Shown piece after piece: positions 38,394 to 48,565 of a stretch of DNA of 64,000 nucleotides (positions within the stretch are counted from its first letter, which is position 1; each line of letters starts with the position of its first letter). The notes below the pieces were generated by a model. That model was not told where the DNA came from and ran no database searches. It saw nothing but the letters and a program-made list of their open reading frames with translations. Source of the stretch: Marinobacter antarcticus (GTDB taxonomy: Bacteria; Pseudomonadota; Gammaproteobacteria; Pseudomonadales; Oleiphilaceae); NCBI RefSeq assembly GCF_900142385.1, contig NZ_FRAQ01000003.1, positions 1 through 64,000 on the forward strand, in the 5' to 3' direction. The position numbers and the translations under genes were made by a program.

Positions 38394-39611
38394 ATGGCGG
38401 TTGGACCAGGAACCTTACCCGAGTTTTTCCCGGTAGCGGGTGTCAGGCTGGGTATCGCCAGCGCCGGTATTAAAAAGCCCGGGCGCAAAGATGTGGTGGT
38501 GTTTGAGTTGGCACCAGGTAGCCGGGTTGCAGGGTTGTTTACCACTAACCAGTTCTGTGCCGCCCCGGTTACCCTCAGCCGCAGACATCTGGCGGAGAAA
38601 GCTCCGCGTTATCTGTTGATTAATACAGGAAACGCCAACGCGGGAACCGGTGAACGCGGCATGAACGATGCGCTGGCCTGTTGTGAGGCACTGGCGCAGC
38701 AGGCTGGTGTGAGTGCCTCCGAGGTGCTGCCGTTCTCGACGGGTGTTATTGGGGAACCTTTGCCGGTCCAGAAAATCGTGAGCGCACTGCCAGATGCCCT
38801 GGCCAGCACTGCGGATAATCGCTGGGCTGAGGCAGCCAGCGGCATAATGACTACAGACACACGCCCTAAGGGCGAATCCGCAAAGTTTGATCTGGGTGGC
38901 TACACAGTTACTATTTCCGGCATTAGCAAGGGCGCAGGCATGATTCGCCCCAACATGGCCACCATGCTGGGCTTTATTGCCACAGACGCCCGCATTGCGT
39001 CAGACGCACTGCAGACGCTGGCATCGGAACTCGGGGAGCAATCGTTCAACCGCATCACTATCGATGGAGACACCTCCACTAACGACGCCTGCATGCTGAT
39101 AGCCAGCGGCCAGTATGACGGCCCGGAAATCACTCTGGACAGTCCGCATCTGCCGGCGCTAAGGGATGCGCTGAAGAAAGTCTACCTGGATCTTGCTCAC
39201 GCCATCGTGCGCGACGGCGAAGGCGCAACCAAGTTCGTCACCATTCATGTTAGCGGGGCGGCTGCCCAGCAGGAGGCGTTGGACGTGGCTTACACGGTAG
39301 CTCATTCCCCCCTGGTGAAAACTGCGCTGTTTGCATCTGATCCTAACTGGGGGCGGATTCTGGCGGCGGTCGGGCGGGCCGGTATTGCTGATCTGGACGT
39401 TAACGCATTGGAAATCCATCTCGGAGACGTTTGTCTTGTAAGGAATGGAGGTCGCGCCGAGGATTATTCCGAGGAGCGCGGGCAGGCGGTCATGGATCAG
39501 GAAGAGATTACCATTGCCATTGACCTTAACCGTGGTGATATCAGCGAAACGGTCTGGACCTGCGACTTCTCCCACGACTATGTCACCATCAACGCGGACT
39601 ATCGCAGCTAA
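38394..39611 (+). CDS. argJ: Bifunctional glutamate N-acetyltransferase / amino-acid acetyltransferase
   Basis: The 405-residue protein moves the acetyl group from N-acetylornithine to glutamate in the cyclic arginine pathway. ArgJ is made as one chain that cuts itself before a Thr; here the nucleophile is Thr190 in NMAT-MLGF. Substrate motifs NTGNANAGTG and SDPNWGRILAAVGRAG are present. Two bases separate it from the Nudix-ThiE gene. Confidence 0.96.
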   Translation: MAVGPGTLPEFFPVAGVRLGIASAGIKKPGRKDVVVFELAPGSRVAGLFTTNQFCAAPVTLSRRHLAEKAPRYLLINTGNANAGTGERGMNDALACCEALAQQAGVSASEVLPFSTGVIGEPLPVQKIVSALPDALASTADNRWAEAASGIMTTDTRPKGESAKFDLGGYTVTISGISKGAGMIRPNMATMLGFIATDARIASDALQTLASELGEQSFNRITIDGDTSTNDACMLIASGQYDGPEITLDSPHLPALRDALKKVYLDLAHAIVRDGEGATKFVTIHVSGAAAQQEALDVAYTVAHSPLVKTALFASDPNWGRILAAVGRAGIADLDVNALEIHLGDVCLVRNGGRAEDYSEERGQAVMDQEEITIAIDLNRGDISETVWTCDFSHDYVTINADYRS

Positions 39612-39613
39612 GT

Positions 39614-40609
39614 ATGGCCAGAGGAGATTTGGATGTCCGGGAGATTCATGTAGCGGTTGGAGTTATTGTCCGGGAGGGGCGAGTGCTCATCGCCCGCCGA
39701 CCGGACCATGTTCACCAGGGCGGCTTGCTGGAGTTTCCGGGTGGTAAGGTTGAGCCGGAAGAATCGGTACAGGCTGCGCTGGTACGTGAGATTGCTGAGG
39801 AAACCGGGTTGCGAATACCGCTGGAATCACTTCAGCCCATGATTGGTATTCGCCACGATTATTGCGACAAGCGGGTGTTCCTGGATGTCTGGAGAACGGA
39901 CCAGGCGCAGGGTGAGGCTCATGGCCGTGAAGGGCAGTCCGTAGACTGGGTGAGCCCTGACAACCTGCGCGACGAAGACTTTCCCGCTGCTAATCGGCCG
40001 ATTATCCGGGCGCTGAGGCTGCCTTTCTTGCTAGCTATCACTGGAGATATTCACGCCGGTGATGCGGGTGTCCAGCAGCTGCGCAGGGCGCTTTCCGGAT
40101 TTCCAGCCGGGTTGTCAGAGAGTGATCGTGCCAGGTTAGTGCTGTTGCGCGCGCCGGGCATGGCAGCAGCGGACTATTGTTCCCTGGCTGAGTCTGCATT
40201 AGATGTTTGCGAGGCTGCCGGAGCCGGCCTTATGCTTCATGGGTCGCTTGCGGTGTTTGATGACAACCCGGATGCGGCGGGGCTGCATCTGCCCTGGCGC
40301 AAAGCTGAAAAGCTTGGTGCAAGACCAGTGCCGGACGGAGTCTGGCTCGGAGTTTCCTGTCACGATGCTCGCCAGATAGATCATGCTGTTGCGATCGGTG
40401 CCGATTATGTGACTCTGGGTCCAGTCAAGCATACTGCAACCCACCCGGGTGCAGCAGCCATGGGCTGGGCGCAGTTCCGTGAGCTGGTTTCCCGTTCGAC
40501 GATTCCGGTCTTTGGTCTGGGCGGTCTCGAGCCGGCCGATCTTGACCAGGTAAGGCAGTCGGGAGGCCAGGGTGTTGCTGGAATCTGTTACTGGTGGCCA
40601 CGAAGCTGA
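39614..40609 (+). CDS. Nudix hydrolase fused to a thiamine-phosphate-synthase-like domain
   Basis: The 331-residue protein has a MutT-like Nudix domain (about 1-130) with an intact Nudix box at 43-66 (GGKVEPEES to REIAEETGL), and a TIM-barrel ThiE/TenI-like domain (about 135-331) with GVSCHDARQ, YVTLGPVKHTATHPG and VFGLGG. The Nudix half probably cleans 8-oxo-dGTP as MutT does. The role of the barrel is unknown; it is not certain to make thiamine phosphate, and no other thi gene is near. The same fusion occurs in Pseudomonas-type genomes near argJ and secA, from memory. Confidence 0.9.
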   Translation: MARGDLDVREIHVAVGVIVREGRVLIARRPDHVHQGGLLEFPGGKVEPEESVQAALVREIAEETGLRIPLESLQPMIGIRHDYCDKRVFLDVWRTDQAQGEAHGREGQSVDWVSPDNLRDEDFPAANRPIIRALRLPFLLAITGDIHAGDAGVQQLRRALSGFPAGLSESDRARLVLLRAPGMAAADYCSLAESALDVCEAAGAGLMLHGSLAVFDDNPDAAGLHLPWRKAEKLGARPVPDGVWLGVSCHDARQIDHAVAIGADYVTLGPVKHTATHPGAAAMGWAQFRELVSRSTIPVFGLGGLEPADLDQVRQSGGQGVAGICYWWPRS

Positions 40610-40719
40610 GCATGATCAGCCGCGCTGGTGGGTATCTCTGATATGCTCGTTGACTGAGTTTTCGTCTATATCGCTACTTGATCTGGCGATTTGTTCAAAT
40701 TCGCATCCTGGGAGACTTC

Positions 40720-41202
40720 GTGAGTAAACTGACCCATCTTGACGACAAAGGTGAAGCCCGCATGGTGGACGTTACGGACAAAGCCGTAACGGAGCGTGAA
40801 GCTCGCGCCGAAGCAACGATTCACATGGCGGGTGAAACGTTAAGGATGATCACCGAAGGGGAGCACCCAAAGGGTGATGTGTTGGCTGTAGCACGCATTG
40901 CCGGGATTATGGCTGCCAAGAGAACACACGACCTGATTCCGTTATGTCACGCTCTGAACCTGACCTCGGTTAAGGTTGAACTCACCCCGGGAGCAGATGG
41001 CGCATCGGTGCATATACTGACCCGCTGCAAGCTTTCAGGGCAGACTGGTGTCGAGATGGAAGCGTTGACTGCGGCCAGTATCGCAGCACTGACGTTATAC
41101 GACATGTGCAAAGCCGTCGACAAGGGCATGGAGATCAGTGCTGTGCGCCTGCTGGAGAAAAAAGGTGGACGTAGTGGGCACTGGGTTGCTGGCAATCAGT
41201 GA
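40720..41202 (+). CDS. moaC: Cyclic pyranopterin monophosphate synthase MoaC
   Basis: The 160-residue protein carries MoaC motifs [25 protein letters not shown] and the C-terminal KGGRSGHW. It completes cyclic pyranopterin monophosphate in molybdenum cofactor synthesis after MoaA. The GTG at 40720 is preceded by GGGAGA at 40710-40715, which fixes the start; an upstream ATG would add 14 non-conserved residues. No other moa gene is near. Confidence 0.95.
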   Translation: MSKLTHLDDKGEARMVDVTDKAVTEREARAEATIHMAGETLRMITEGEHPKGDVLAVARIAGIMAAKRTHDLIPLCHALNLTSVKVELTPGADGASVHILTRCKLSGQTGVEMEALTAASIAALTLYDMCKAVDKGMEISAVRLLEKKGGRSGHWVAGNQ

Positions 41203-41299
41203 TGCATGATCTGCATGGCATCATGGCTCGTAAATTCCGCCTGATAGCTGACTCATGGTAGAATACGCCCCCCGATTTACTGAACCACGAGGAAACACT

Positions 41300-41920
41300 G
41301 TGGCTGTTCGTTACATCCAGACTTGCCGGTTGCCGACCCCGTTTGGGGTATTCGATATGCATGGCTTTGAAGAGCTGGAGACCGGCAAGGAGCACGTTGC
41401 ACTGACTCTGGGGTCGCTGGACAGTGACGAACCCATGCTGGCCCGCACGCACTCGGAATGCCTTACCGGCGATGCCCTCTACAGCATGCGCTGTGACTGC
41501 GGCTACCAGCTTGAAGAGGCGTTACGAAGCATTGCCCGCGATGGGCGTGGCATTCTGATGTATCTGCGCCAGGAAGGTCGTGGTATTGGTCTGCTCAACA
41601 AGATCCGAGCTTACCATCTGCAGGATCAGGGGGCGGATACCGTGGAGGCTAATGAACGCCTCGGCTTTGCGGCAGATCTGCGCGACTACAGCATGTGCAA
41701 GGATATGCTGGAACATCTGGGCATTAAAAGCCTGCGCCTGATGACCAACAACCCCCGCAAGGTGAAGGCGTTGACTTCTTATGGCATTGAAATCACAGAG
41801 CGTGTTCCGCTGCATGTTGGGCGTAATCCGCACAACGAGCACTACCTGAACACCAAACAGAGCAAGCTTGGTCACTGGTTTGAGACGCATCAGGACGATG
41901 ATCCTCAACTTAAGTCCTAG
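41300..41920 (+). CDS. ribA: GTP cyclohydrolase II
   Basis: The 206-residue zinc enzyme converts GTP to the first riboflavin intermediate. The zinc site is [16 protein letters not shown] near residue 53, and [11 protein letters not shown] follows near 89. The GTG start at 41300 follows CGAGGA at 41287-41292. It is a stand-alone RibA, not fused to RibB. No FMN riboswitch fits in the 97-base gap before it. Confidence 0.95.
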   Translation: MAVRYIQTCRLPTPFGVFDMHGFEELETGKEHVALTLGSLDSDEPMLARTHSECLTGDALYSMRCDCGYQLEEALRSIARDGRGILMYLRQEGRGIGLLNKIRAYHLQDQGADTVEANERLGFAADLRDYSMCKDMLEHLGIKSLRLMTNNPRKVKALTSYGIEITERVPLHVGRNPHNEHYLNTKQSKLGHWFETHQDDDPQLKS

Positions 41921-41934
41921 ATCCCTACAGACTT

Positions 41935-41976
41935 CAAGATGCAAAAAGCCCGCTCAAGCGGGCTTTTTGCATCTTG
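41935..41976. terminator. Bidirectional terminator between ribA and dxs
   Basis: The arms CAAGATGCAAAAAGCCCGC and GCGGGCTTTTTGCATCTTG are perfectly complementary over 19 bases around a four-base loop. They end ribA on the plus strand and dxs on the minus strand. A second copy of the TTGCATCTTGAAG arm follows at about 41977-41989. Confidence 0.92.
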
Positions 41977-41994
41977 TTGCATCTTGAAGCGGTC

Positions 41995-43926
41995 TTATTT
42001 GACCGCTTTCAGTCGCTGATGCTGCAAGCGCTCCATGCGAGATCTTATGGTAGAAAATATTCCATGGGCATCCAGCCCGCAGTCTTTGAGCAGTTCTTCG
42101 TGTTTGCCGTGATCGATGAAGGTGTCCGGCAGTCCGAGCTGCAACACTGGCATGGTCACCTCCTGGCTGTTCAGCAATTCAGTAACAGCGCTTCCTGCGC
42201 CACCGGCGATAGCATTTTCTTCCAGCGTTACAAGCAGAGCATGCTGCTCTGCGAGCTCAAGAACCAAAGCCTCGTCCAGCGGCTTCACGAAACGCATATC
42301 TGCCACTGTCGCCCCCAGTTTTTCTGCGGCCTCCAGGGCCGGGGTGAGCAGCGTACCAAAGTTGAGAATAGCGACGCCGCTGCCTTCCCGAACCTTGCGC
42401 CCCTTGCCGATTGCCTGGGGAGTAAGCTCTTCCTGGATCTCTGCACCCGGCCCGGTTCCTCTCGGATAGCGCACGGCTGCCGGGCCTTCAAACAGCATGC
42501 CGGTATGAAGTAGCTGGCGCGTTTCGTTTTCATCGGACGGCGTCATCAGAACCATGTTCGGGATGCAGCGCAGATAGCTGATATCAAAGGCACCCGCATG
42601 GGTAGGGCCATCTTCGCCGACCAGGCCGGCCCGATCGATTGCGAACAGCACGTCCAGATTCTGGATCGCGACATCGTGTATCAGCTGATCGTATGCCCGC
42701 TGCAAAAACGTGGAGTAGATCGCAACCACGGGCTTCGCGCCGTCACAGGCCATGCCAGCCGCAAGCGTTACGGCATGCTGCTCGGCAATCGCAACGTCGA
42801 AATAGCGATCCGGGAAACGCTCGGAGAACGCCAGCAGGTCTGAGCCTTCGCACATGGCGGGGGTAATGCCGTTTACGCGCTCATCCTGCTCAGCGGCATC
42901 ACACAGCCACTGACCGAACACGTTGGCGTATTTCTGCTTGGCCGGTGCGGATTTGACGGGTTCCGGCTTGTTGGGTGGCACCGGTTCAATCTTGTTGATG
43001 GCGTGGTAACCGATGGGATCCGCTTCGGCCGGAGCGAAGCCTTTGCCTTTTGTGGTCACCACATGGAGGAACTGTGGGCCCTCCAACTCGCGGATATTTT
43101 CCAGGGTCTCGACCAGCAAGGGCAGGTCGTGCCCGTCGATGGGGCCGATGTAATTGAAGCCAAGCTCCTCAAACAGGGTGCCCGGCGCAATCATGCCTTT
43201 GAAGTGCTCTTCGGTTTTCTTTGCCAGCGCCATCAGATTTGGCGCGCCCTGAAGGACTTTCTTGCTGCTGTCGCGAACCTGATTGTAGGTGCGGCTTGAA
43301 AGCAGCTTGGCGAAATAGTTGGACAGACCACCGACATTGCGTGAAATCGACATGTCGTTATCGTTCAGGATTACCAGCATATCGGCATGCAGATGGCCAG
43401 CGTGGTTCAGCGCCTCAAAAGCTATGCCTGCAGTCATGGCGCCATCGCCAATAACGGCAATGCTCTTGCGGCCGGTGTTCTGTTGGCGGGCGGCAACCGC
43501 CATGCCCAAGGCTGCACTGATGGAGGTACTGGAATGACCTACGCCGAAGGTATCGTATTCGCTTTCAGCGCGCTTCGGAAAACCGGCCAAGCCGTTCTTG
43601 CGACGGATGCTGCCCATCTGTTCACGGCGGCCAGTGAGGATCTTGTGTGGGTAGGCCTGATGGCCAACGTCCCACACCAGGCGGTCTTCGGGTGTATTGA
43701 AAACGTAGTGGAGTGCCACGGTGAGCTCCAGCACCCCAAGCCCGGCGCCGAAATGGCCGCCGGTCTGCCCGACAGTCCATAGCAAAAACGCTCTTAGCTC
43801 TCTGGCAAACTGGACAAGTTGGTCAGACGGCAGCTCCCGCAGCTGGGAGGGTATGTCAATCCGGTCCAGCAGCGGCGTGTTTGGCCGCTGTGACGGGATT
43901 TCCTTGAAAATATAAGTGTCCTGCAT
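41995..43926 (-). CDS. dxs: 1-deoxy-D-xylulose-5-phosphate synthase
   Basis: The 643-residue thiamine-diphosphate enzyme starts the MEP isoprenoid pathway. It has [20 protein letters not shown], the cofactor motif [29 protein letters not shown] and the C-terminal transketolase-like domain. I chose the ATG that gives [11 protein letters not shown], since an upstream in-frame start adds 21 basic residues with no match. It follows xseB-ispA in the common xseB-ispA-dxs order. Confidence 0.97.
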   Translation of the reverse strand: MQDTYIFKEIPSQRPNTPLLDRIDIPSQLRELPSDQLVQFARELRAFLLWTVGQTGGHFGAGLGVLELTVALHYVFNTPEDRLVWDVGHQAYPHKILTGRREQMGSIRRKNGLAGFPKRAESEYDTFGVGHSSTSISAALGMAVAARQQNTGRKSIAVIGDGAMTAGIAFEALNHAGHLHADMLVILNDNDMSISRNVGGLSNYFAKLLSSRTYNQVRDSSKKVLQGAPNLMALAKKTEEHFKGMIAPGTLFEELGFNYIGPIDGHDLPLLVETLENIRELEGPQFLHVVTTKGKGFAPAEADPIGYHAINKIEPVPPNKPEPVKSAPAKQKYANVFGQWLCDAAEQDERVNGITPAMCEGSDLLAFSERFPDRYFDVAIAEQHAVTLAAGMACDGAKPVVAIYSTFLQRAYDQLIHDVAIQNLDVLFAIDRAGLVGEDGPTHAGAFDISYLRCIPNMVLMTPSDENETRQLLHTGMLFEGPAAVRYPRGTGPGAEIQEELTPQAIGKGRKVREGSGVAILNFGTLLTPALEAAEKLGATVADMRFVKPLDEALVLELAEQHALLVTLEENAIAGGAGSAVTELLNSQEVTMPVLQLGLPDTFIDHGKHEELLKDCGLDAHGIFSTIRSRMERLQHQRLKAVK

Positions 43927-44019
43927 CTGCTCGGGTCTTTTCCGGAATGTTATGAAATTGTATTTCCTCAGTGTGCGCTTCCGCGGCACCTGAGTTCAAT
44001 GCAGCGCTCAGTAGAAGGC

Positions 44020-44916
44020 TCAATGAGTTCGTGTCACCACATAATCTGCCATGGCTCTCAAAGGATCAGCTTCCGGCCCGAAATCCTGCAGGCTCTGAAG
44101 CGCGTTGCTGAGTAGTGATGACAGGTGCTCCCTTGCCCCTTTGGGCCCCAGCAGGGCAGGGTAAGTCGGTTTGGCGCGGGCAACATCGGAACCCTGGGGC
44201 TTGCCGATGGTTTCTGTGTCCCCTTCAATATCGAGGAGGTCATCCTGAACCTGAAATGCCAGGCCAAGCGCTTTGGCGTAGCGTGTCAGGGCATTCAGAG
44301 AAAGTTCGCTGACTCCCGGCGCGGTCAAGGCCCCGATCCGCACGCTGGCTTCAATCAGTGCGCCGGTTTTATGTCGATGCATGGTCTCGAGTTGAGCCAG
44401 GGTCAGGCTCTTGCCCACGGATTCCAGATCAATCGCCTGGCCACCCACCATGCCGCTATGCCCGCTTGCACGGGCCAGTTCCTGAATCATGGCGAGCCGC
44501 GCAGATGCTGCAACGCCGGGAGCTTCTGTCAGCCATTCAAACGCCAACGCTTGCAGGGCGTCGCCGGCCAGAATGGCGGTAGCTTCATCAAAGGCAATGT
44601 GTGCTGTTGGCCGGCCCCGGCGTAACTCATCGTTATCCATTGCCGGGAGGTCGTCATGAACAAGCGAATAGGCGTGGATCAGCTCTATAGCACAAGCCGG
44701 AACCAGTGCTGCATCAGCGCTCTGCCCGAGGGCGCTTGCCGCAGCAAGTGTCAACGCAGGCCGGATACGTTTGCCGCCGCCCAGAACACTGTAACGCATA
44801 GCCTCCTGAAGCCGCTCAGAGGCCGATCCGGATGCAATGCGACGATCCAGTTCTGCATCCACACGGCTGCGACAGGTTTCCAGAAAATCCATGGTAGACG
44901 GAGTCCCGTTATGCAT
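44020..44916 (-). CDS. ispA: Farnesyl diphosphate synthase (geranyltranstransferase)
   Basis: The 298-residue polyprenyl synthase has the first Asp-rich motif DDLPAMDND and the second DDLLDIEGD. It condenses IPP with DMAPP and GPP to farnesyl diphosphate. It overlaps the xseB stop by one base and lies 93 bases before dxs. Confidence 0.96.
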   Translation of the reverse strand: MHNGTPSTMDFLETCRSRVDAELDRRIASGSASERLQEAMRYSVLGGGKRIRPALTLAAASALGQSADAALVPACAIELIHAYSLVHDDLPAMDNDELRRGRPTAHIAFDEATAILAGDALQALAFEWLTEAPGVAASARLAMIQELARASGHSGMVGGQAIDLESVGKSLTLAQLETMHRHKTGALIEASVRIGALTAPGVSELSLNALTRYAKALGLAFQVQDDLLDIEGDTETIGKPQGSDVARAKPTYPALLGPKGAREHLSSLLSNALQSLQDFGPEADPLRAMADYVVTRTH

Positions 44917-45170
44917 CAGTCGGTGTCATCCGGCGAAAACGGACGGGTTTCAAGAGTGCCGTCGTCGCTCTGCACAAGTTGCTCAACCCGTTGTTCGGCG
45001 CTTTTGAGGGCTTGTTGGCATGCGCGGGTCAGCTTTACGCCACGTTCGAAAGCGGTCAGCGATTGCTCAAGGGACAGCTCTCCCTGCTCCAGATTACGTA
45101 CCAGCGTTTCCAGCTCATCAAGAGATTTCTCAAAGTCGGCAATGGATGTGGCGTCTTGTTGACCGGCCAT
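44916..45170 (-). CDS. xseB: Exodeoxyribonuclease VII small subunit
   Basis: The 84-residue helical protein shows the XseB pattern [40 protein letters not shown]. It joins the large subunit XseA, whose gene is not in this window. It is the first gene of the xseB-ispA-dxs set. Confidence 0.94.
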   Translation of the reverse strand: MAGQQDATSIADFEKSLDELETLVRNLEQGELSLEQSLTAFERGVKLTRACQQALKSAEQRVEQLVQSDDGTLETRPFSPDDTD

Positions 45171-45225
45171 CGGCGGCCCTCCGATCGGGTGGACGAATTT
45201 CGTGAATTATATCAGAGGCTGAGCG

Positions 45226-45999
45226 CTATCGCTGCCAGTGGAACTCCCTGTATCCCTCCGGGCGGCCTTCAGGTGCCCAGCTCTGTTCGGTCACGTGAAC
45301 TTCACCGGCATGGGAGACGCTGATCACGGTGGTGGCGCGGGTGCCGTATTCAGCGCCGATTATAAAAGGCGATGAAAGAAAACGTTCGGTATCAAGGTCT
45401 ACGCCAGTATCGGGCAGCATCTGGTCCGGCGCCGGCGTTGTATCCTGTAGCAGTTGGACGAGATCCCGGTGCAGGTCACCGGCGCTGCCCCTTGCCGATT
45501 TAACGGTTCGGTCTACGGATTCCCTGAGACGTATGAGTTTTGGCCAGGGCGTTTGAAGCAGGTGATTGCTCAAGCCATACATCCCACGATGAATGGTGCG
45601 CCCTGAGTTGGCCTCGCGGTTGCTGAAGTACCATCCAGCGGTATCATCGAGGCTGACAAGGTTGAACCCTGTGTATCGGGCAGCGGTATTTGCCAGACTT
45701 TCCTGCAATTGTGATTGGGACTCCCTGAGCGCCCGCAGGGGCAGCTCGCCACGGCTTGCCTGGGCAGCTTGGTGAGTGCCCTCGCGGAAATTGGTTACGG
45801 CAGTCACCCGGCCTTCGGGGGAAACCGCCAGCCAGGTGCCTCCCGATTGCAGATCCCTGCCAGAAAGCACCTGGTGGCCCGATTCGGTTGTCCACCAGTC
45901 CATTGGCGCTGTGGGCCGTCGGAAGAATTCATCCCGGTTGGCGGCAACCACCAGAGGAAAGCGGCCACTCTGGTCAAGGGAAAAGGCGATGAGGCACAT
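45226..45999 (-). CDS. NRDE family protein (TANGO2-like)
   Basis: The 257-residue protein starts MCLIAFSLDQSGRFPLVVAANRDEFF, which carries the NRDE motif and the N-terminal Cys that marks the family. It is a presumed N-terminal nucleophile fold. The biochemical role is not established; TANGO2 in animals is linked to heme or lipid handling. It is divergent from the tauE-like gene. Confidence 0.88.
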   Translation of the reverse strand: MCLIAFSLDQSGRFPLVVAANRDEFFRRPTAPMDWWTTESGHQVLSGRDLQSGGTWLAVSPEGRVTAVTNFREGTHQAAQASRGELPLRALRESQSQLQESLANTAARYTGFNLVSLDDTAGWYFSNREANSGRTIHRGMYGLSNHLLQTPWPKLIRLRESVDRTVKSARGSAGDLHRDLVQLLQDTTPAPDQMLPDTGVDLDTERFLSSPFIIGAEYGTRATTVISVSHAGEVHVTEQSWAPEGRPEGYREFHWQR

Positions 46000-46101
46000 A
46001 CGAATTTATTCTCCGGGGCTGACGGGGTAATCCTGAGTGGTGAAGTTGCTACTGCCGGTGTGTATCATACCAGCCTTGTTTTCCCGGATGTGTGAGCACC
46101 T

Positions 46102-46899
46102 ATGTCCCTATTATCCGTGTTTCTCATTTATATGGTACTCGGAGCCTTTGCCGGAACCCTTGCGGGCCTCTTTGGTATTGGTGGCGGTCTTATTATTGTG
46201 CCGGTACTGATTTTCAGTTTTGGAACGCAGGGTTTCAGCCCTGAGATTGCTGCTCACATGGCCGTGGGTACTTCACTGGCGACCATTGTTTTTACCTCGC
46301 TCAGCTCTATTCGATCTCACCAAAAGCATGGCGCTATTCGCTGGGATATTTTCCGGCCGATGGTATTTGGCATTGTAGCCGGCGCTCTCATAGGGGCCTG
46401 GACAGCAGCGCTATTGAGTGGCGCCGCCCTGGAACTGATCATCGGCGTATTTGTCATTCTTGTCGGCGTAAAAATGCTGTTCGATGTAAACCCCTCCCCA
46501 GGCAGAAACGTGCCAGGTGGTCAGAGCCTTGGCGTCGCCGGGTCAGGAATTGGCTGGGCTTCGGCTATTTTTGGTATAGGCGGGGGAACACTGACCGTCC
46601 CTTACCTGAGCTGGTGCAACGTTCGGATGCAGCAGGCAGTGGGTACCTCTGCAGCGTGCGGACTGCCGATTGCCATTGCCGGTGCTCTTGGCAACGTATG
46701 GACCGGGTGGTACGAGCCTGCACTGCCGGAATACAGCCTTGGTTTTATCTATTTGCCGGCTCTGATCGGTATTATTCTCACCAGCGTGCTGTTCGCTCGT
46801 GTCGGGGCTAATCTGGCACATCGACTGAATGCCAAAGTTCTGAAGCGGGTATTTGCCATCCTGCTTCTGCTGGTGGGCCTTCGTTTTCTTTTAAGCTGA
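46102..46899 (+). CDS. TauE/SafE family sulfite or organosulfur exporter-like permease
   Basis: The 265-residue protein has about eight membrane helices in two repeats, each with a Gly-rich hairpin: [19 protein letters not shown] near 14-32 and [20 protein letters not shown] near 150. This is the TauE/SafE (DUF81) signature. The substrate cannot be read from sequence. Ten bases separate its stop from the lgt start, so lgt may share its transcript. Confidence 0.9.
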   Translation: MSLLSVFLIYMVLGAFAGTLAGLFGIGGGLIIVPVLIFSFGTQGFSPEIAAHMAVGTSLATIVFTSLSSIRSHQKHGAIRWDIFRPMVFGIVAGALIGAWTAALLSGAALELIIGVFVILVGVKMLFDVNPSPGRNVPGGQSLGVAGSGIGWASAIFGIGGGTLTVPYLSWCNVRMQQAVGTSAACGLPIAIAGALGNVWTGWYEPALPEYSLGFIYLPALIGIILTSVLFARVGANLAHRLNAKVLKRVFAILLLLVGLRFLLS

Positions 46900-46909
46900 G
46901 AGGTTATTG

Positions 46910-47698
46910 ATGCTTCAGCATCCGCAGATAGACCCGGTAGCCATTGCCATCGGGCCACTAAAAATTCACTGGTACGGACTGACCTACCTCGTGGGTTTCG
47001 TCGCCGGCTGGTGGTTGGGCCGCCTGCGCGCCCGCAAACCCGGGTCTCCGATTACCGAAGAGCAGATGGGCGACCTCCTGTTCTACCTGGCGCTCGGCGT
47101 TATTCTGGGCGGACGTTTTGGCTATGTTATCTTCTATAACTTTGATCTCTTCCTGGCTGATCCGTTGTGGCTCGTGCGGGTATGGGAAGGCGGTATGTCC
47201 TTTCATGGCGGGCTGCTAGGCGTCATGTTTGCCATGTGGTGGTACGGTCGCAAGATCGAAACAGGGTTCTGGCGCCTTGCCGATTTCGTTGCACCTCTGG
47301 TGCCGGTGGGTCTTGGGGCCGGGCGAATTGGTAACTTTATCAACGGTGAGCTCTGGGGCAAGCCTACCGATCTGCCCTGGGGCATGGTGTTCCGCCAGGC
47401 GCCGGATGCGCTGGCACGCCACCCGTCCCAGCTTTACCAGTTTGCCCTTGAGGGTGTGCTGTTTTTTATCATTCTCTGGTGGTTCTCCGCCAAGCCACGC
47501 CCAAGAATGGCGGTGTCCGGGTTGTTCCTGGTTTGCTACGGGATCTTCCGCTTTTTGGTGGAGTTTGTTCGCCAGCCGGATGCGCAGCTGGGCTACCTGG
47601 CCTTTGACTGGCTCACCATGGGGCAGGTACTTTCCTTCCCGATGATCCTGGCCGGGGCTGTCCTGATATTCATTGCTTACCGGAGAAATGCGGAATGA
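46910..47698 (+). CDS. lgt: Prolipoprotein diacylglyceryl transferase
   Basis: The 262-residue inner-membrane protein transfers diacylglycerol to the lipobox Cys of prolipoproteins. It has [21 protein letters not shown], and [13 protein letters not shown] with seven membrane helices. The ATG at 46910 follows GAGAGG at 46898-46903. It overlaps thyA by four bases. Confidence 0.96.
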   Translation: MLQHPQIDPVAIAIGPLKIHWYGLTYLVGFVAGWWLGRLRARKPGSPITEEQMGDLLFYLALGVILGGRFGYVIFYNFDLFLADPLWLVRVWEGGMSFHGGLLGVMFAMWWYGRKIETGFWRLADFVAPLVPVGLGAGRIGNFINGELWGKPTDLPWGMVFRQAPDALARHPSQLYQFALEGVLFFIILWWFSAKPRPRMAVSGLFLVCYGIFRFLVEFVRQPDAQLGYLAFDWLTMGQVLSFPMILAGAVLIFIAYRRNAE

Positions 47699-48534
47699 AA
47701 GTCTATCTTGATCTGATGCGGGACGTAGTAGATAGCGGGTTCGACAAGGGCGACCGCACTGGCGTCGGCACCCGTTCTGTCTTCGGGCGCCAGATTCGCT
47801 TTAACCTTCAGGACGGATTCCCTCTGGTGACCACCAAGAAGGTTCACCTGCGCAGCATTATTTATGAGCTGCTCTGGTTCCTGGAAGGCTCTACAGACAA
47901 CAACTGGCTGAAAGAGCGAAAAGTCTCCATCTGGAACGAGTGGGCGCTGGACAACGGCGACCTCGGGCCTATCTATGGTAAGCAATGGAGAAGCTGGCAG
48001 TGCCCGGACGGTCGCGTGGTGGACCAGATCAGCGACGTTATCGAGCAGATCCGTAACAAGCCAAACTCCCGTCGGCTGATTGTTTCCGCCTGGAACCCGG
48101 CAGAGCTTCCGGATGAGTCCGTTGGTCCCCAGGACAACGCCCGCGAAGGCCGCATGGCACTGGCACCCTGCCACTGCCTGTTCCAGTTTTATGTGCTTGA
48201 CGGCAAGCTCTCTTGCCAGCTGTATCAGCGCAGTGCGGATTTGTTTCTCGGTGTGCCCTTCAACATCGCATCCTACGCGTTGTTAACCCACATGATTGCT
48301 CAACAGTGTGATCTGGAAGTCGGTGAATTTGTTCATACGTTTGGTGATTGCCATTTATATCAGAACCACCTGACAGACGACATCGTGTTTGAACAGTTAA
48401 AACGTGAGCCAAAAGCTCTGCCTAAACTGCTAATCAAGCGCAAACCGGGATCAATTTTTGAGTATGAACTGGAAGACTTCGAATTTGAGGGCTACGACCC
48501 TTATCCCGGTATAAAAGCACCCATCGCTATCTAG
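47695..48534 (+). CDS. thyA: Thymidylate synthase
   Basis: The 279-residue enzyme methylates dUMP with methylenetetrahydrofolate. The catalytic Cys is C159 in [14 protein letters not shown]. It carries about 15 extra residues (about 140-153, [14 protein letters not shown]) just before the catalytic loop compared with E. coli ThyA of 264 residues. The gene follows lgt, as in E. coli, and precedes folA, with which it is functionally linked. Confidence 0.97.
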   Translation: MKVYLDLMRDVVDSGFDKGDRTGVGTRSVFGRQIRFNLQDGFPLVTTKKVHLRSIIYELLWFLEGSTDNNWLKERKVSIWNEWALDNGDLGPIYGKQWRSWQCPDGRVVDQISDVIEQIRNKPNSRRLIVSAWNPAELPDESVGPQDNAREGRMALAPCHCLFQFYVLDGKLSCQLYQRSADLFLGVPFNIASYALLTHMIAQQCDLEVGEFVHTFGDCHLYQNHLTDDIVFEQLKREPKALPKLLIKRKPGSIFEYELEDFEFEGYDPYPGIKAPIAI

Positions 48535-48565
48535 TACTTGCAGCCCCCGAATCAGAGGAAATAAC

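Noticed and set aside
39612..39613. A TPP riboswitch before the Nudix-ThiE gene
   Set aside because: Only two bases separate the gene from argJ, so there is no room; the ThiE-like domain is probably not thiamine-controlled.
41203..41299. An FMN riboswitch before ribA
   Set aside because: The gap is 97 bases, too short, and lacks the conserved RFN element blocks.
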